DNA of 64,000 nucleotides from JAYVJH01 sp043777595 (GTDB lineage Bacteria; Bacteroidota; Bacteroidia; Cytophagales; Spirosomataceae): the NCBI GenBank assembly GCA_043777595.1, contig JAYWHT010000060.1:55368-119367 (forward strand), read 5' to 3'. A model generated the notes under the pieces. The model was given only the letters and a program-made list of their open reading frames with translations. It did not search any database and was not told the origin of the DNA. Shown in pieces: positions 61,429 to 64,000 of the stretch. Within the stretch, counting starts at the first letter, position 1, and every line of letters starts with the position of its first letter. The position numbers and the translations under genes are program-made.

Positions 61429-61617
61429 ATGAACACCGTTTTAAATCCGCCTTTATCAAATGTTCAGATAGAACTACTACAACTCTACACCAACAATATA
61501 TCGAACGATACATTGCTGGAAATGAAAAAAGTTTTAGCCAAGTTTTTTTTAGACAAGACACGTCAAGCAGCCGACGTTGTTTGGGAGCAAAAAGAATATT
61601 CAGATGACTTTTTTTAA
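61429..61617 (+). CDS. small antitoxin of a PIN-toxin pair
   Basis: The 62-residue protein matches the short partner found with PIN toxins: LSNVQIELLQLYTNNISNDTLLEMKKVLAKFFLDKT, then a helix with EYSDDFF. The pattern of an N-terminal strand and a helix bearing F/L residues fits antitoxins that embrace a PIN domain. It lies 12 bases before the toxin and is led by a good promoter. Confidence 0.75.
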   Translation: MNTVLNPPLSNVQIELLQLYTNNISNDTLLEMKKVLAKFFLDKTRQAADVVWEQKEYSDDFF

Positions 61618-61629
61618 GCATTTAGACTG

Positions 61630-62038
61630 ATGCGTATTGTGCTTGACACCAACGTGATACTGAGAGCAATCTCTACCAAATCGGCTATCAAAAACATCGT
61701 TGATGCCCTCTATGATGGAGTTTACGAATTATGCTTTTCGACAGAAATACTACTCGAATACCATGAAAAAATTAGTGTTTTTTATGGAGAAAAAAATTGC
61801 CGAGTCTTTTATTTCCTTTCTTCTTGTTTTGCCCAATACACAAAAAATAGAGCCTTATTTCTACCTCGAACTGATAAAATCAGACTACGATGACAATAAA
61901 TTTGTAGATTGTGCCTTTGCCAGTAACGCCCATTACATAGTAACCAACGACCGCCATTTTAGAATACTCTCAAAAATAGATTTTCCAAAAATTTCTGTCA
62001 TAACAGCAGAAGATTTTCATGAATTGTTAAAAGAGTAA
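61630..62038 (+). pseudogene. PIN-domain toxin, frameshifted
   Basis: The N-terminal half reads MRIVLDTNVILRAISTKS (first catalytic Asp in LDTN) to EYHEKISVFYGEK; then, after a seven-A run near 61789-61795, the frame shifts by one and continues with IAESFISFLLVLPNTQ to DNKFVDCAFASNAHYIVTNDRHF, holding the remaining acidic residues. The PIN fold is complete if read across the shift. One extra A explains it. It may be a real loss, slippage or a sequence error. Confidence 0.75.
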
Positions 62039-62050
62039 GCCTCCACCATC

Positions 62051-62092
62051 GCCGCCCATCAAGCCCAGATAGAGGCGTTGGGGAGGGCGTAA
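62051..62092 (+). repeat. XRE-tail repeat, copy 3
   Basis: GCCGCCCATCAAGCCCAGAT and on to GGGGAGGGCGTAA keep 90% or so of copy 1 by eye. Downstream ATGTTTGTATAT follows as after copy 1, so the similarity extends beyond the coding remnant. Confidence 0.9.
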
Positions 62093-62137
62093 ACTAAATG
62101 TTTGTATATTTGCAAAAATTTTAAAACGAAAAAAACT

Positions 62138-62395
62138 ATGGTTTTTAGAGCAGTTATATCAAAAGCAGATGATTGTTATATAGCTAATATTCCGTCATTG
62201 AAGCACTGTTTCGCTGGCGGGGATACTGTTGAGGAGGCTATTGAAAATCTAAAAGAAGCCTTAGAAGGGACATTAGAGAGTATGCAAGCCAGACATATAC
62301 CCATCATAGACGATAGTGGCCTGATGGAATTGACGTTGAACATTAGTGACAATTTTAGGTTTGAACCTGATTTTAAACAACTAACAACTGCTTAA
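62138..62395 (+). CDS. HicB-like antitoxin in the cassette array
   Basis: The 85-residue protein has the partial RNase H-like fold typical of HicB: VFRAVISKADDCYIANIPSLKHCFAGGDTVEEAIENLKEALEGTLESM. I chose ATG 62138, in line with HicB starts. A TATATTTG sequence at 62105-62112 could be its -7 element. It lies 2 bases before hicA. Confidence 0.87.
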   Translation: MVFRAVISKADDCYIANIPSLKHCFAGGDTVEEAIENLKEALEGTLESMQARHIPIIDDSGLMELTLNISDNFRFEPDFKQLTTA

Positions 62396-62397
62396 AT

Positions 62398-62595
62398 ATG
62401 GACTTGTCGCCGAAACGTATCCTGATAATACTGAAAGAAAATGGCTGGATTTTGGACAGAATAAAAGGTAGCCATCATATCTTTGTCAAAGGTAGCGAGA
62501 GCGTTCCCGTACCCATTCATGGCAACAAAGACTTAAAAAAAGGCACTTTTTTTTCTATTCTCAAAGCCATTGGAATTGATAAAAACGAAATATGA
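62398..62595 (+). CDS. HicA-like toxin in the cassette array
   Basis: The 65-residue protein shows the HicA double-stranded RNA-binding-like fold with the catalytic His: SPKRILIILKENGWILDRIKGSHHIFVKG, then VPVPIHGNKDLKKGTFFSILKAIG. Unlike the nuo-embedded copy this one is intact. The order here is hicB then hicA, as is common in Bacteroidota. The next repeat copy begins 1 base after its stop. Confidence 0.88.
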   Translation: MDLSPKRILIILKENGWILDRIKGSHHIFVKGSESVPVPIHGNKDLKKGTFFSILKAIGIDKNEI

Positions 62596-62596
62596 T

Positions 62597-62638
62597 GCCA
62601 CCCAGCAAGCGCAAATAAAGGCGTTGGGGAGGGCGTAG
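62597..62638 (+). repeat. XRE-tail repeat, copy 4
   Basis: GCCACCCAGCAAGCGCAAAT, AAAGGCGTTGGGGAGGGCG and TAG differ by a few bases from copy 1; the stop is TAG. Confidence 0.9.
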
Positions 62639-62658
62639 TTGAGTAGGTAAATAATTAC

Positions 62659-62666
62659 TATATTTG
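62659..62666 (+). promoter_or_regulatory. candidate -7 element for the fourth cassette
   Basis: TATATTTG matches TAnnTTTG, with TTG at 62639-62641 17 bases before. It ends 23 bases before ATG 62690. Confidence 0.4.
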
Positions 62667-62689
62667 TAAAGAAAATAAAATCTAAAAAG

Positions 62690-62905
62690 ATGCTCGCTAC
62701 TATACAAGGCACATATCACAATGGCATTGTGTCATTTGACGAAAAACCACAAATTGACAAAGAAGTAAGAATACTGATTACTTTTTTAGACGATAGTACA
62801 TTGCTAAATATAAAAAAAATACGGAAAGCAGGTGGACTAAAAGGGCAAATTTGGCTTTCTGACGATTTCAATGAGCCATTAGACGACCTCAAAGACTATA
62901 TGTAA
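62690..62905 (+). CDS. DUF2281-like antitoxin
   Basis: The 71-residue protein starts like a small beta-barrel antitoxin (TIQGTYHNGIVSFDEKPQID-like) and ends GGLKGQIWLSDDFNEPLDDLKDYM, the DUF2281 tail that binds PIN toxins. It immediately precedes a PIN gene that has lost its normal start. The pair forms the last cassette of the array. Confidence 0.8.
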   Translation: MLATIQGTYHNGIVSFDEKPQIDKEVRILITFLDDSTLLNIKKIRKAGGLKGQIWLSDDFNEPLDDLKDYM

Positions 62906-62907
62906 CT

Positions 62908-63303
62908 GGGCGATATTTATTAGATACCCAAACTATTATTTGGTTTGTAGAAAATGACAAAAGACTCTCACCGTTTGCCAAAAAACTGATAGAAGACAGC
63001 AATAATGATATTTTTGTTTGCCAATTTAGCTATATTGAAATGGCTATCAAAGAGGCTCTAAACAAATTGGTACTGCAAAATGGCCTAAAATCATTTATAC
63101 AAGAAGTAGAAACCCAAAATATTGAAGTGCTGACACTTAGGCAAAGTCATATCTTGGCATACGGCCAAATACCCTTGAATGAAAACCATAAAGACCCATT
63201 CGATAGAATGATTATGGCAACGGCCTTTGCCGAAGATATAACCATTATTTCGGTAGATGACAAATTTAGCTGCTATTCTGGCTTAATAAATGTAGTTTGG
63301 TAG
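62908..63303 (+). pseudogene. PIN-domain toxin without a usual start codon
   Basis: The frame GRYLLDTQTIIWFVENDKRL to KDPFDRMIMATAFAEDITIIS holds the PIN acidic residues (LLDT, E in FSYIEMA, DRM, and D in SVDDKF). No ATG, GTG or TTG lies between the upstream in-frame stop (62872) and the first conserved Asp. A start at ATG 63040 would remove the first catalytic Asp. A single-base change near the antitoxin stop (ATGTAACTGGG) could have destroyed the start, or a rare codon is used. Confidence 0.7.
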
Positions 63304-63380
63304 AATCCAAGTAAACAACCACAAAATGCAGGTATTCAAGATTAAACAACGAATTGATGTAACAACTGCTCACCGAAAAA

Positions 63381-63497
63381 GACAAAACCATCATGGCCAA
63401 AGACGAAACAATAGCTATTCAAAAAGCCACCGTAGCCGCCCAGCAAGCGCAAATAGAGGGGTTATTGGTCGAGAATAAACTACTACATGGTTCATAA
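63381..63497 (+). pseudogene. displaced XRE-type 3' end (repeat copy 5)
   Basis: The frame reads DKTIMAKDETIAIQKATVAA, QQAQIEG and LLVENKLLHGS, then TAA. It matches the coiled-coil end of the regulator at 60247 over about 27 residues, more than the other copies, and then has a different longer tail. A TAA at 63359-63361 closes the frame upstream. It may be the original 3' end of the regulator before the cassettes were inserted, or part of a lost paralogue. The rest of 63304-63595 shows no gene. Confidence 0.7.
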
Positions 63498-63595
63498 TTG
63501 TTGGGTTATAACTCTTACCCCAGCCCCCAGCCGCTTTGCCTCGACTTTTGTGTGGTTGATATTGAGGCATTTGAGGAGGTGTAGAAACATAAAAT

Positions 63596-64000
63596 TTATT
63601 TAGTAACCACATCGAAACCCCTCAAAAACGCGTTACCCTCAAAAGGTCGGGTGGCTTTGGTGTCTCCAATGGCATTGACTACGTTTTTGGTATAGACATA
63701 AATAGTTGATTCTTTGGACGTTACAATGTCAATCCGTTCGATATTTTCTACGACAGGTAAAGTAAAGCCTTCTACCAAACCAAATCCATCAACAACAATA
63801 CCTACCCTTCGGCCTCGTCGTTCGGGGTATTCAAGACCTGAGTTATCTATTCTGATGTTAATAAGAGGATAAATAAGCTGAATGGCACGTAGAGTAGAGG
63901 AGGCTGGAACAGACAATAATTGATTGTTTTCGATAGTTTTGTCGGCAAGAGGATAGTTTATCCCCAATCTAATCTTAGTTTTTTCAAATGATTTTCTGGC
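63596..64000 (-). CDS. C-terminal part of a TonB-plug-like secreted protein (runs off the window)
   Basis: The open frame continues past the window edge with no start inside it. Its last 134 residues contain VGIVVDGFGLVEGFTLPVVENIERIDIV and then IYVYTKN, the pattern of TonB-receptor plug domains in Bacteroidota (VDG ... IERIEVLKG ... Y ... TK), ending FLRGFDVVTK. A barrel does not follow, so it is more likely a plug-containing accessory protein than a receptor. Confidence 0.55.
   Translation of the reverse strand, partial: ARKSFEKTKIRLGINYPLADKTIENNQLLSVPASSTLRAIQLIYPLINIRIDNSGLEYPERRGRRVGIVVDGFGLVEGFTLPVVENIERIDIVTSKESTIYVYTKNVVNAIGDTKATRPFEGNAFLRGFDVVTK

Noticed and set aside
60625..63497. 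Possible CRISPR or integron attC array
   Set aside because: Spacing is 500-800 bases with genes between, and the repeats are coding remnants of one gene; no integron-type integrase or attC fold is seen, so a cassette array of another kind is proposed instead.
63415..63612. 65-codon open frame on the minus strand
   Set aside because: It overlaps the displaced regulator tail in antisense and has no recognisable feature.

Overview
The window comes from a member of the Bacteroidota, most likely the Cytophagales. The evidence is the gene set: a C-terminal type IX secretion sorting domain, biosynthetic arginine decarboxylase of the Bacteroidota type, a short NuoG, DUF4199 and DUF5618 proteins, and several promoters matching the Bacteroidota TTTG / TAnnTTTG pattern. 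The genus cannot be fixed from sequence alone. Both ends cut through genes: birA on the left and a TonB-plug-like secreted protein on the right.

Positions 1-22200 are mostly housekeeping: birA/rsfS/ftsH, kduI, hpf, prmA, a DUF4199 protein, an M23-like protein, arginine decarboxylase, a class A beta-lactamase, gamma-glutamyltransferase, rqcH, an Lrp regulator, thiL, an ABC ATPase, a rhomboid protease, a RelE-type toxin-antitoxin pair, dxs, a sterol-desaturase-family hydroxylase and an OmpA/PA14 protein. At 12642-12805 lies a tRNA-like RNA with a very large variable region.

Positions 22240-36177 (minus strand) hold respiratory complex I genes in the order nuoA-B-C-D-E-F-G-H-I-J. Every junction from A/B to G/H is filled with small accessory genes: DUF5618, DUF29-like proteins (four copies), HicAB with a dead HicA, two nuclease-like proteins, a TIR/deoxyribosyltransferase-like protein, an MNT/HI0074 pair and a RelE module. 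The structural genes remain intact and mostly tightly spaced. nuoK-N are not in the window.

Positions 36236-52036 carry a T9SS-sorted esterase-like protein, an orphan McrB ATPase, a glucan phosphorylase, a Septu-like PtuA/PtuB defence pair whose nuclease gene is frameshifted in a poly-A run, YgiQ, a conserved unknown protein, a DUF349 protein and EttA.

Positions 52065-60082 (minus strand) look like a complete export locus for disulfide-rich peptides. It has a C39-like/VKOR/DsbA fusion protein, two six-cysteine peptides with double-glycine leaders, a TlpA-type thioredoxin, a C39-peptidase ABC exporter and an HlyD adaptor. The exporter gene carries at least six in-frame insertions of palindromic repeats.

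Positions 60247-63497 start with an XRE-type regulator. Its last 42 bases are then repeated after each of four small gene cassettes, three of which are recognisable toxin-antitoxin modules. The layout looks like an array built by successive insertions at the 3' end of one gene.
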